Shown one piece after another: positions 25,209 through 33,359 of a DNA stretch of 64,000 nt; the stretch's first letter is position 1; each line of letters begins with the position of its first letter. Below the pieces are notes generated by a model. That model did not search any database. It saw nothing but the letters and a program-made list of their open reading frames with translations, and was not told the origin of the DNA. Position numbers and translations under genes: made by a program. Origin of the DNA: Candidatus Delongbacteria bacterium (GTDB lineage Bacteria; CAIWAD01); contig JACKCN010000002.1 in the NCBI GenBank assembly GCA_020634015.1, forward strand, positions 124,001 to 188,000, in the 5' to 3' direction.

Positions 25209-26351
25209 ATGGATGTCTCACTTTCCACTCCCGGTCTGCCGGATCCGCTGGAACTGGCGGTGCGCATGGCCATTCGCCTGCCACGCAGGATCAAGCGCTT
25301 CCTGTTGTCGCGCCTGCCTGCCCAGTCCCTGGACACACTTCTTGACGGAGTTCCGCTGGGTCGCAATGCGCGCGTCGAACTCGAGCGCATTCTGAGTGGC
25401 CCGGAACTTCCACGAACGATCGGCGCTCTGGAGCGTGGTGAGATGCACCTCCTGCTGCCCGGGTCGCCGAACTGGCCAGCATTGCTGGAGGAGATGCCAG
25501 ATCCCCCGATGGCGCTGTTCGCCCGGGGAAGGCCCGACCTGCTGGCCAGGGATTCGGTGGCCGTGGTCGGCACCCGTCGCCCCCTTCCACAGGCCGGAAA
25601 GCTGGCGGAGCAGCTGGGCGAGCTCCTGGGTGGCCTGGGGTTGCTCTGTGTGAGCGGGGGCGCAATGGGTGTTGACAGCCGCGCACACGCTGGTGCGGGA
25701 CCAGCCCGGACATGTGCTGTACTGGGCTGCGGGCTGGACTGGATCTGGCCCAGGGAAAATCGGGCTCTTCTGGAAGCGATCGGCCGCGAGGGAGTGCTGC
25801 TCAGTGAGTACCCGCCCTGGTTCCAGGCCCAGACCTGGAGTTTTCCCCGGCGCAACAGACTGATCTCCGGCCTGTCGCGCGCGGTGATCGTGGTGCAGGC
25901 TCCGGCACGCAGCGGGGCGCTGATCACCGCCGCAACGGCCCTCGATCAGAACCGGGAACTCTGGGTCTGTGCGGGCCCCTGGGAAGACGCCGCCTGGGAG
26001 GGGTCACACCGCCTGATCCGTGAGGGTGCCCGTCTGCTGGGCAAACGGGACCATGTGCTCGAGGAGCTGGCCACACTCCCGCTCAAGGCGCGCTTGCGGC
26101 CGCCGGAGACGGAGCGGCGGTCGGACCATGCATCCAGCATGCGGGACCCGGAACAAGGTCGGCTGCTGGGGCAGGAGTGGGCAAGGACCCTGTTGCGGCA
26201 TCTGGACCCTCCGCCCACGCTGGACCTGCTGGCGCAACGGCTGGGCATGCGAGCGGGCGAATTGACCGGCAAGCTGCTCGAACTGGAATTGGCGGGGCTG
26301 GTCAGTCATCAGCCAGGAGATCGCTGGATCCGGTTGGAGCCGGGGCACTGA
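25209..26351 (+). CDS. dprA: DNA-processing protein DprA
   Basis: 380 residues. DprA binds incoming single-stranded DNA and loads RecA during natural transformation. Rossmann-like core motifs are present: VAVVGTRRP (about 118-126), SGGAMGVDSRAH, CAVLGCGLDWIWPRENR, LLSEYPPW, FPRRNRLISGLSRAVIVVQA, and SGALITAATA. The C-terminal 60 residues (LLRHLDPPPTLDLLAQRLGMRAGELTGKLLELELAGLV) form the DprA winged-helix domain. No strong ribosome site precedes ATG 25209, so the start is less certain than the identity. The neighbours are unrelated. Confidence 0.9.
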   Translation: MDVSLSTPGLPDPLELAVRMAIRLPRRIKRFLLSRLPAQSLDTLLDGVPLGRNARVELERILSGPELPRTIGALERGEMHLLLPGSPNWPALLEEMPDPPMALFARGRPDLLARDSVAVVGTRRPLPQAGKLAEQLGELLGGLGLLCVSGGAMGVDSRAHAGAGPARTCAVLGCGLDWIWPRENRALLEAIGREGVLLSEYPPWFQAQTWSFPRRNRLISGLSRAVIVVQAPARSGALITAATALDQNRELWVCAGPWEDAAWEGSHRLIREGARLLGKRDHVLEELATLPLKARLRPPETERRSDHASSMRDPEQGRLLGQEWARTLLRHLDPPPTLDLLAQRLGMRAGELTGKLLELELAGLVSHQPGDRWIRLEPGH

Positions 26352-26550
26352 ATCGTCAATGTCCGGGCATGGCGGAACCCCGGTGCCCTTTGCCCCGTCT
26401 ACGCTACATTGGCGCGGCCAAAGCGGATTTCAACGGGAGGCCCAACGCCCGCTTTTGCCTGAGCTGCACTGCTGCAGCCCACCTGTTCGATCGCGGCCGC
26501 CCCTTCCCAGTTCAGGACCGCGAATGCATCCCACGTCGAAAGGACTTTCC

Positions 26551-28140
26551 ATGCGCAAGCTGCTGCTGTGGGTAGGTATTCCCCTGCTGCTGATAACAAC
26601 CGTCTTCATCTTTCGCGACAACGGCGAAGGCCAGGCCTCCGGGGGCAACATTCTGGCCAGCCTGGACAAGATCCGCACGATCCTGAGCATCGTGCGCGAA
26701 TATTATGTGGAAGAGCCCGATCTGGACAAGCTCGTCGATGCGGGCATCAGCGGCATGCTGCAGGAACTGGATCCTCACAGCACCTACATCCCGGCCTCCG
26801 AACTTCAGCAGGTCAATGAGGAGTTCCGTGGCGACTTTGACGGAATCGGCATCTACTTCGAGATCCGCAACAAGCTGATCACCGTGGTCAGCGCCATCCC
26901 GGGGACGCCCAGTGATCGACTGGGGCTCTCGCCGGGCGACATGATCGTGGAGATCGAGGGCGAGAGTGCCTACGGATTCACCAATGACCAGGTCCAGAAG
27001 AAGCTCAAAGGGCCACGTGGCTCGGTGGTCAACATCACCGTGAGACGCCCGGGTCTCGACGAAACTCTCGACTTCAGCATTACCCGCGAGAAGATTCCGA
27101 TCTACAGCGTGGACTCCGCCTTCATGCTGGACGACAGGACCGGCTATATCCGCCTGACCCGTTTTTCGGCCACGTCCGAAGAGGAAGTGGTGGCGGCACT
27201 TGATTCGCTGGAGGCTCAGGGCATGACCCAGTTGCTGTTCGATCTGCGCGGCAACACGGGCGGATTCCTCCAGCAGGCCTTCAAGCTGGCCGACCTCTTT
27301 CTGCCCGGCGGACAGACCATCGTCTCCACACGCGGGCGCCTGAAGCAGTTCGATGAATCGCTGGTGTCCACGGACGAGACCACCCGTCCACGCTGGCCCG
27401 TGGTGATGATGATCAACCAGGGCAGCGCCTCGGCCAGCGAGATCCTCAGCGGTGCGATCCAGGACCTGGACCGCGGGCTGGTGGTGGGCGAGACCAGTTT
27501 CGGCAAGGGCCTGGTCCAGCGGCAGTTCGACTTCAACGACACCAGCGCCGTGCGTGTGACCATCGCGCGGTACTACACGCCCAGCGGGCGGTTGATCCAG
27601 CGGCCCTACGACGGCGGCCTGATGGACTATTACCGCGAAGGCTACGACGATGTGGACAACAATCTGGATGAAGATTCGACGGCGGTCAAGCCCGTGTACT
27701 ACACGCGTGCCGGGCGCAAGGTCTACGGCGGGGGTGGCATCACTCCCGATGTCCGCATCCGTGGCGGACGTCTCACTCCGTACCTGAGCCGCCTGCGCAC
27801 CAACCGGGTCTTCTTCGACTGGGCCAACGAGCGCTGGACCGAACCCGGACCCGAGCGCAACCGCCTGCAAGCTGCGGGCTTCGAATCTTTCCTGACCGGC
27901 TGGCAGCCCGATGAGGCGCTGATCGAAGAAGTGCGTCTGCTGGCCGATGCCAAGGTGCCCTTCGTGGCCGAGGACTGGGAGAAGGACATTCACTGGGTGA
28001 AGGCTTACATCAAGCGCGAGATGGCCCGGGTGATCTGGGGCCGTGATGAATCGAGGCGCGTGGATTCGGCCGACGATCCGGTGATCGTCGAATCGCTGCT
28101 GCTCTTCGATGAAGCGGCGAGAATCGCCCGGCTCAAATGA
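26551..28140 (+). CDS. S41-family C-terminal processing peptidase
   Basis: 529 residues with an N-terminal membrane anchor/signal (LLLWVGIPLLLITTVFIF). The layout is an S41 N-terminal helical part (ILSIVREYYVEE, GMLQELDPHSTYIP), a PDZ domain at about 95-180 (GIGIYFEIRNKLITVVSAIPGTPSDRLGLSPGDMI), then the protease core with the serine motif GSASASE (291-297) and the lysine in SFGKGLVQ (K319). It would trim periplasmic proteins at their C-termini. A further 150-residue C-terminal extension (after about 410) is helical and not recognised. ATG 26551 is preferred over ATG 26524 because AAGGA is 7 bases upstream. Confidence 0.88.
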   Translation: MRKLLLWVGIPLLLITTVFIFRDNGEGQASGGNILASLDKIRTILSIVREYYVEEPDLDKLVDAGISGMLQELDPHSTYIPASELQQVNEEFRGDFDGIGIYFEIRNKLITVVSAIPGTPSDRLGLSPGDMIVEIEGESAYGFTNDQVQKKLKGPRGSVVNITVRRPGLDETLDFSITREKIPIYSVDSAFMLDDRTGYIRLTRFSATSEEEVVAALDSLEAQGMTQLLFDLRGNTGGFLQQAFKLADLFLPGGQTIVSTRGRLKQFDESLVSTDETTRPRWPVVMMINQGSASASEILSGAIQDLDRGLVVGETSFGKGLVQRQFDFNDTSAVRVTIARYYTPSGRLIQRPYDGGLMDYYREGYDDVDNNLDEDSTAVKPVYYTRAGRKVYGGGGITPDVRIRGGRLTPYLSRLRTNRVFFDWANERWTEPGPERNRLQAAGFESFLTGWQPDEALIEEVRLLADAKVPFVAEDWEKDIHWVKAYIKREMARVIWGRDESRRVDSADDPVIVESLLLFDEAARIARLK

Positions 28141-28226
28141 TGTGACACGCCGGAATGACCGCGCGGAGGCCGGTCCGTGCAGGCCGATTCCAAAGCTGGA
28201 GCGGGGAAGGCCGGGCGGTGTCCAGA

Positions 28227-28255
28227 TTGACTCCGGAAGGGTCAAGTAGTACTTT
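28227..28255 (+). promoter_or_regulatory. Candidate sigma70-type promoter for the exbB operon
   Basis: TTGACT (28227-28232) and TACTTT (28250-28255) with a 17-base spacer, in the 327-base gap between the protease and exbB. If used, it gives a leader of about 205 bases, longer than needed for the ribosome site at 28463-28467. No iron box could be recognised. Confidence 0.5.
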
Positions 28256-28467
28256 CGCGCTTCCTTCTGCTTCCGGGTTCGCCCGGGGGCCCGACCGAGA
28301 TCCGGCAGACCTGACTCCAGCGATTTCCGGGAAGCGGGCAACCTTGTCAGGGATGCTCTTTCCGGGACCACGAAACCGACACCTTAAGCACACGGGGGCG
28401 TGCGCCGGTTCACCGGCCGTCCGTCATCCGTCGATCAATCCTGCATTCCATCGGGAGGCGCATCAAC

Positions 28468-29085
28468 ATGCTGAAGTATTTCGAACAGGGTGGCGGCTTC
28501 ATGTGGCCCATTCTGATCATCCTCTGCCTGGGCATCATGATCATCGTGGTCAAGAGCATCACCCTGACCATGCAGTCCACCAACGCCAAGGCCTTCACGC
28601 GCAAGATCCATGACGCGCTGCGCAGTGGCGGAGTCGACGCGGCCACGGAGATCTGCGCCTCCACCCGCGGCCCGGTGGCCTCCATCGTACACGCCGGTCT
28701 GCTGCGTTACGACCGTGGTCTGGACCATGTGGAGAAAGCCATCGTGAACGCCGCCTCCATCGAGATGGCCTTCCTCGAGCGCGGGCTGATCTGGCTGTCC
28801 ACCTGCACGGCTCTCGCCCCCATGTTCGGCTTCCTCGGAACGGTGTGGGGCATGGTGCGCGCCTTCGACGAAATCGAGAAGGCCAACGACATCAGCCCGG
28901 CCATTGTGGCGGGCGGTATCAAGGTCGCCCTGCTGACCACCGTGTTCGGTCTGATCGCCGCCATGGTGACCCAGTTCTTCTTCAATGCCTTCAACGCCAA
29001 GATCAACAGCCTGGTGCTTGACATGGAAGAAAGCTCCGTGGAGCTGATCGAGTCCCTGATGGAAGTGGCTTCCACGAAGAAGTAA
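28468..29085 (+). CDS. exbB: MotA/TolQ/ExbB proton channel protein
   Basis: 205 residues with three membrane segments: FMWPILIILCLGIMIIVV (about 11-28), WLSTCTALAPMFGFLGTVWGMVRAF (about 109-133) and VALLTTVFGLIAAMVTQFFFN (about 150-170). The conserved core APMFGFLGTVWGMV and the threonine-containing third helix identify the proton-channel subunit. It pairs with the following ExbD proteins to convert proton flow into work on the TonB protein. GGGAGG lies upstream of ATG 28468. It is first in a four-gene operon. Confidence 0.88.
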   Translation: MLKYFEQGGGFMWPILIILCLGIMIIVVKSITLTMQSTNAKAFTRKIHDALRSGGVDAATEICASTRGPVASIVHAGLLRYDRGLDHVEKAIVNAASIEMAFLERGLIWLSTCTALAPMFGFLGTVWGMVRAFDEIEKANDISPAIVAGGIKVALLTTVFGLIAAMVTQFFFNAFNAKINSLVLDMEESSVELIESLMEVASTKK

Positions 29086-29121
29086 TCGAGCCCTTCCGGG
29101 TTCAGAACCGAAGGCAGGACC

Positions 29122-29553
29122 ATGCTTCTTGAAAAACGCCGCAAGATTGAATCCGAGATTCCTGCCGCGTCCATGGCCGACATCGCCTTCCTGCTGCTGG
29201 TGTTCTTTCTGGTGACCACCACCATCGATCAGGACAAGGGTGTACCCCTGACCCTGCCCGAGATTTCGGAAGAACCACCGAAAGTGCTGAACAAGGACAA
29301 GGTCCTGAACATCCTCGTCTCGAATGCGGGCGAGATCATGATCAACGATGCCGTCCTTGACCAACGTGGCCAGCTGCGCAGTGAAGTCAAGAACTCCCTG
29401 GAAGAACTGGGGCGGGACGCTGAAGGCAAGTATGAGAAGATCGTCTCGATCAAGACCCAGGCCGAAACTCTCTACGACGATTACATCTTCGTGCTCGACC
29501 AGGTGAAAATGGCCGGTGCCACCAAGATCTCCATCGCAGAGCCGGAGGAGTAG
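29122..29553 (+). CDS. exbD: Biopolymer transport protein ExbD (first copy)
   Basis: 143 residues: a short cytoplasmic N-terminus (KRRKIESEIPAASM), one membrane helix beginning ADIAFLLLVFFLVTTTI, and a periplasmic domain. The aspartate in the helix (MADIAFLLLVFF) is the expected proton-carrying residue. The periplasmic part (VLNILVSNAGEIMINDAVL...) matches ExbD/TolR. It is paralogous to the next gene, which shares ASMPDIVFMLLIFFMVVTT. Confidence 0.85.
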   Translation: MLLEKRRKIESEIPAASMADIAFLLLVFFLVTTTIDQDKGVPLTLPEISEEPPKVLNKDKVLNILVSNAGEIMINDAVLDQRGQLRSEVKNSLEELGRDAEGKYEKIVSIKTQAETLYDDYIFVLDQVKMAGATKISIAEPEE

Positions 29554-29555
29554 GC

Positions 29556-29963
29556 GTGAAAATCAAAAAGAAGACCCAGACCAAGGCGGAAATCTCGACG
29601 GCATCCATGCCCGACATCGTGTTCATGCTGCTGATTTTCTTCATGGTGGTCACCACGTTCAAGCAGTTCGATGGTCTGCCCGTGCGCATCCCCTCGGCCG
29701 AGTCCACCCAGAAGATCGAAGTGGGCAAGCGCGACCTGGCCTACATCTGGGTCGACAAGACCAACCGCCGCATGCTGGACGACCAGTTCGTGGCCATCGA
29801 AGACCTCTCCGGTCTGATCTACACCAAGCGCGTGGCGAACCCCAAGCTGGTGATCGCCCTCAAGGCGGATCAGAAGTCCCACATGAAGAGTGTCACCGAT
29901 GTGCAGCAGGAACTGCGCAAGGCCTATGCCCTGCGTGTCAACTACACCACGCTGACCAAGTAG
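29556..29963 (+). CDS. exbD: Biopolymer transport protein ExbD (second copy)
   Basis: 135 residues from GTG 29556, three bases after the previous stop codon with GGAGGAG just before. It has the single ExbD helix with its aspartate (ASMPDIVFMLLIFFMVVTTF) and a periplasmic domain (DLAYIWVDKTNRRMLDDQFVAIEDL). Two unequal ExbD proteins could form a heterodimer in the ExbB pentamer, a known arrangement in some Bacteroidota-type systems. Directly followed by tonB. Confidence 0.85.
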   Translation: MKIKKKTQTKAEISTASMPDIVFMLLIFFMVVTTFKQFDGLPVRIPSAESTQKIEVGKRDLAYIWVDKTNRRMLDDQFVAIEDLSGLIYTKRVANPKLVIALKADQKSHMKSVTDVQQELRKAYALRVNYTTLTK

Positions 29964-29971
29964 GGGGCTCC

Positions 29972-30628
29972 ATGGAATACCACAAGAGACCCGAAGCCAA
30001 CGTCAAGCTCAAGTACCAGGTCTTCTCGGAGCTGGGACTGGCGTTTGCGCTGGCCCTGTTCTGCGTGCTGTTCATCGTGTCCAAGCAGGTGCATGTGCAG
30101 GTGAAGCTGAAGGATTATGTGCCCGACGAGATCGAGGTCGAGCAGATCGACCAGACCGTCCAGCAGAAATCCGAACCTCGCCCGGCCCGTCCCTCCTTCA
30201 CGGTGGCGGCCGCCGATGAAGATGTGGTGGAAGACGAGGAGATCGACTTCAACGAAGACGAGGACTGGACCGCCGCTCCGCCGCCCCCGCCGCCCATGGA
30301 CAATTCCGACGACGAGGTGGTCGATTTCTTCGCCATCGAGCAGCAGCCAGAACTGGTGGGCGGGAACGAAGCCCTGTACAAATTGGTGCGCTACCCGGAA
30401 ATGGCCCAGAAGGCGGGTGTGGAAGGTGTGGCCCAGATCGGCTTCATCGTGGGTGCCGATGGCATCCCCCGCGAATTCACCGTGCTGGGCGAGCGCCCCA
30501 AGAACCTGGGCTTTGGCCAGGCCGCCATCGACGCCCTCTCCAAGATGACCTTCAAGCCCGGTCGTCAGCGAGATCGTTTCGTCAGCGTGCGCATGCAGCA
30601 GACGATCCGCTTCCAGCTGAACAACTGA
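29972..30628 (+). CDS. tonB: TonB-family energy transducer (first copy)
   Basis: 218 residues. One N-terminal membrane helix (ELGLAFALALFCVLFIV, about residues 19-36) is followed by an acidic linker with a proline run (EEIDFNEDEDWTAAPPPPPPM) and a C-terminal TonB domain. That domain contains LVGGNEALYKLVRYPEMAQKAGVEGVAQIGFIVGADG, the YPxxAxxxGxxGxV-type signature, and ends VRMQQTIRFQLNN. It would carry ExbB/ExbD energy to outer-membrane transporters, none of which are next to it. ATG 29972 lies 8 bases after exbD. A perfect terminator follows. Confidence 0.88.
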   Translation: MEYHKRPEANVKLKYQVFSELGLAFALALFCVLFIVSKQVHVQVKLKDYVPDEIEVEQIDQTVQQKSEPRPARPSFTVAAADEDVVEDEEIDFNEDEDWTAAPPPPPPMDNSDDEVVDFFAIEQQPELVGGNEALYKLVRYPEMAQKAGVEGVAQIGFIVGADGIPREFTVLGERPKNLGFGQAAIDALSKMTFKPGRQRDRFVSVRMQQTIRFQLNN

Positions 30629-30655
30629 GCCGCAGCAGACTCACTGACATTCACG

Positions 30656-30682
30656 GGGCCGTCCATTGGACGGCCCTTTTTT
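30656..30682 (+). terminator. Intrinsic terminator after the first tonB gene
   Basis: A perfect 9-bp stem GGGCCGTCC/GGACGGCCC (30656-30664 with 30668-30676), ATT loop, then six T residues. It separates the exbB-exbD-exbD-tonB operon from the second tonB gene. The following 290 bases hold no gene or clear promoter. Confidence 0.92.
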
Positions 30683-30976
30683 CATGCCGGACCGGATGTT
30701 TCCGGCACAGCCTTTGCTTCTATCGGGACCGTATACGAATCCACCAGGATTCATCATGGTTCTGGCGCAATTCGGCCCCGACTGCAGCAAATCGTCCTTC
30801 GAGCGCAGACGGGCGGCAGATTCAGGCGACTGCTGTCAAGGATTCTGACACTCGTCCGCTGGCGCTTCGGCACCGTGTGACGGCAGCCGGGCAATTGCCG
30901 GGCAAGTGGTTCCCCATTGCACGGGTCGTGCCGATGAGCACGGCGTGCAACCCAGCTTCCAGACCCGGGAGGCCCC

Positions 30977-31633
30977 ATGAGAGTACGACACGCCCTGAAT
31001 GCCGACCTGCACGAGCGCTACCTGATCCTGTGCGAACTGGGCCTCGCTCTGGCGCTGGCCATGGTCTGCCTCGTGTTCCAGCTGTCGCGCGAGCCCGCTT
31101 CCTCAGACTCGCTGGCCCACCATTGCGGGCTTGTCGACCCGACCTGGGTCGTGCCTGTGGCCACGCCCGCGGTCGAGCGCCCCAATCCACGGCCGGCGCG
31201 CCCCACCTTCGTCGTGTCCGCCCTCAGCGATGACCCCGAGCTCGAGCAGACCATCGACTATGCGGATCTGGGGGAGTGGCAGCCTGCCACTCTGCCGCCT
31301 CCTCCTTTCGAAGCCGAGGAGGAAGTGGTCGAGATCTTTCTGGTCGAGCGCATGCCCGTGCTGCTGGGCGGACTGGAATCGTTGCACCGTTCGGTGATCT
31401 ACCCCGATCTGGCCCTGCGGGCCGGCATCGAAGGCCGAGCACTGATCGGTTTCGTGGTCGGCGTGGACGGCATTCCCCGTGACCTGCAGATCCTGCAGGA
31501 AGATCCTCCGCGATTCGGCTTCGGTGACTCCGCCATGAAAGCCCTGGCCTCCGCGCGTTTCATTCCCGGAAAACAGCGGGATCGGGACGTCGCGGTGCAC
31601 ATGCAGCAGGTGGTACGCTTCACTCTGCATTGA
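30977..31633 (+). CDS. TonB-family energy transducer (second, diverged copy)
   Basis: 218 residues, the same length and plan as the first tonB: LCELGLALALAMVCLVFQL helix, linker with DYADLGEWQPATLPPPPFEAEEEVVEIF, and TonB domain with LLGGLESLHRSVIYPDLALRAGIEGRALIGFVVGVDGIPRD. Shared stretches (GVDGIPRD versus GADGIPRE, PGKQRDRDV versus PGRQRDRFV) show duplication and divergence. It has its own ribosome site (GGGAGG) and lies behind a terminator, so it may be separately controlled and serve different receptors. Confidence 0.82.
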   Translation: MRVRHALNADLHERYLILCELGLALALAMVCLVFQLSREPASSDSLAHHCGLVDPTWVVPVATPAVERPNPRPARPTFVVSALSDDPELEQTIDYADLGEWQPATLPPPPFEAEEEVVEIFLVERMPVLLGGLESLHRSVIYPDLALRAGIEGRALIGFVVGVDGIPRDLQILQEDPPRFGFGDSAMKALASARFIPGKQRDRDVAVHMQQVVRFTLH

Positions 31634-31985
31634 CATGACAACGACCTGCTTGCCGGTTCAGAATGACCAGGGAACACGCTCTGGCTGCCGGCGGTAAGCA
31701 TCGGGTCTTTCCATGAACCGTCCGGCCCTTGGCCGGTGCCTGGGGGGGGCCGCCCGACCCTGCGCTTCCTGACTGACCTCGGGTGGTCCCCCGCTTTCCT
31801 GCCCGCCTTTTTGATGCTGCGCCCCCCCACTTTCCCGGCGGAAAGCCCTATATTTTTCGCTTCATCCGATGCTGTGGAGCGGTCCGTCGTGCCGTGTCCA
31901 CGGTTCCTTGTGCCACTCCTGACCGCAGGCCGGCTGCCGGCAGGTTGCTGGCACACCCGCCATTCACCAATCGTGCGAGGCCCCG
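31634..31985. other. Non-coding gap upstream of the nuo operon
   Basis: No gene is seen in these 352 bases. A TATATT that would make a good -10 lies at 31849-31854, followed by TTTCGC, but the sequence 17 bases upstream is a poor -35, so an activator-dependent or alternative-sigma nuo promoter is possible. The rest is GC-rich with imperfect hairpins and no T run. Confidence 0.4.
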
Positions 31986-32351
31986 GTGCTTCACAATCCC
32001 AACGTCATTTCGCTGCTCGTGCTGTTTCTCGTGGCTGGTTCCGTGTGTGCGGTCATGTTGCTGGCGGCCCGCCTGCTGGGCCCCAAGCGCATGAACAAAG
32101 TCAAGAGCCAGGCCTTCGAGTGCGGCATGGATCCCATCGGCTCGGCCCGTGAAGGTGGACTGCGTACCCGGTTCTACCTGGTGGCGATCTCCTTCATCGT
32201 CTTCGACATCGAGGCGATCTTCCTCTATCCCTGGGCGGTCAGTTTCAAGTCTCTGGGCGGTGCCGCGCTGGTGGCCGTCCTGATCTTCGTGCTGGCCCTG
32301 TTCGCCGGCTTGTTCTACGAAATCCGCAAGGGGGTGTTCACATGGAGGTAA
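31986..32351 (+). CDS. nuoA: NADH-quinone oxidoreductase subunit A
   Basis: 121 residues with three membrane helices. Hallmarks are FECGMDPIGSAREGGLRTRFYLVAISFIVFDIEAIFLYPWA (about residues 44-83), where the cysteine-bearing loop and FDIE motif are diagnostic. It is part of the membrane arm near the quinone site. The start is GTG 31986 with GAGG close upstream. It overlaps nuoB by ten bases. Confidence 0.92.
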   Translation: MLHNPNVISLLVLFLVAGSVCAVMLLAARLLGPKRMNKVKSQAFECGMDPIGSAREGGLRTRFYLVAISFIVFDIEAIFLYPWAVSFKSLGGAALVAVLIFVLALFAGLFYEIRKGVFTWR

Positions 32352-32815
32352 GCCATGGCATGCCCGAGCCCTTCGTCACCACCAAGCTTGACAAAGTGAT
32401 CGGCTGGGGGCGCAAGTACTCGATCTTCAACTATCCCTTCGTGACCGCCTGCTGCGGCATGGAATTCATGTCGGCCGCCTGCAGCCGCTACGACATGGAC
32501 CGCTTCGGTGCGGGCCTGCCACGCTTCAGCCCGCGCCAGAGCGACGTGCTGCTGGTGGTGGGCACCATCAACCAGAAGATGGCTCCCGTGTTGCGTCAGA
32601 TCTACGACCAGATGTGCGACCCCAAGTGGGTGGTGGCCTTCGGTGCCTGCACCGTGAGCGGTGGCCCCTACAACAACTACGCCGTGCTTCAGGGGATTGA
32701 CCAGATCCTGCCCGTGGACATCTACATCCCCGGTTGCCCGCCGCACCCCGAGACGGTGCTGGACGGGCTGATCAAACTGCAGGCCAAGATCCAGAACCAG
32801 AAACAAGAGGTCTGA
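32342..32815 (+). CDS. nuoB: NADH-quinone oxidoreductase subunit B
   Basis: 157 residues. It holds the N2 [4Fe-4S] cluster next to the quinone pocket. The cysteine ligands are visible in TACCGMEF (two adjacent Cys), FGACTVSGGPYNN and YIPGCPPHPE. Length and motifs are standard. It overlaps the end of nuoA and is followed after one base by nuoC. Confidence 0.94.
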   Translation: MEVSHGMPEPFVTTKLDKVIGWGRKYSIFNYPFVTACCGMEFMSAACSRYDMDRFGAGLPRFSPRQSDVLLVVGTINQKMAPVLRQIYDQMCDPKWVVAFGACTVSGGPYNNYAVLQGIDQILPVDIYIPGCPPHPETVLDGLIKLQAKIQNQKQEV

Positions 32816-32816
32816 G

Positions 32817-33359
32817 ATGAGCGAAGCCGTGGGCAACGACGCGGTCGCCCCGACCCCGCCGGACAATTCGCCGCCCCCCGTGATCGCCTCGCTCCAGCAA
32901 GCCTTCGCCAAGGATCTCGTCGAATGGCGCCAGGCCAAGGACATGCTGGAAATCCAGGTGCGCACGTCGGCCCTCGACGCGGTGGCGCGTCACCTGCGTG
33001 ACACACCGGGTCTCGATTTCAATTTCCTGATTGACCAGACCGCCGTCGACTGGCTGGGGCAGCGCGAGGTGCGCTTCGAGCTGGTCTACCACTTCTGGAG
33101 CCTGGCACACCACCGCTACCTGCGCCTGCTGGCGCCCGTGGCCGAAGAGCGCTGCGAAGCCCCGTCGCTCTATGGCCTCTGGAAGGCCGCGGACTGGTAC
33201 GAACGCGAGATCCACGAGATGTACGGCATCCGGTTCTCCGGGCACCCCGACATGCGCAAGCTGTTGATGTATCCCGAGTTCAAGGGCTGGCCGCTGCGCA
33301 AGGACTACAGCATGAAGGGCCGACAGCCACTGATCGGACCCGGGAGCAGGCAGGAGTAG
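32817..33359 (+). CDS. nuoC: NADH-quinone oxidoreductase subunit C
   Basis: 180 residues of the 30-kDa complex I subunit in the peripheral arm. The family signature is WYEREIHEMYGIRFSGHPDMRKLLMYPEFKGWPLRKDY near the C-terminus. The N-terminal 25 residues are a proline-rich tail (PTPPDNSPPPV). NuoC and NuoD are separate genes here, not fused. The stop codon adjoins the nuoD start. Confidence 0.92.
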   Translation: MSEAVGNDAVAPTPPDNSPPPVIASLQQAFAKDLVEWRQAKDMLEIQVRTSALDAVARHLRDTPGLDFNFLIDQTAVDWLGQREVRFELVYHFWSLAHHRYLRLLAPVAEERCEAPSLYGLWKAADWYEREIHEMYGIRFSGHPDMRKLLMYPEFKGWPLRKDYSMKGRQPLIGPGSRQE

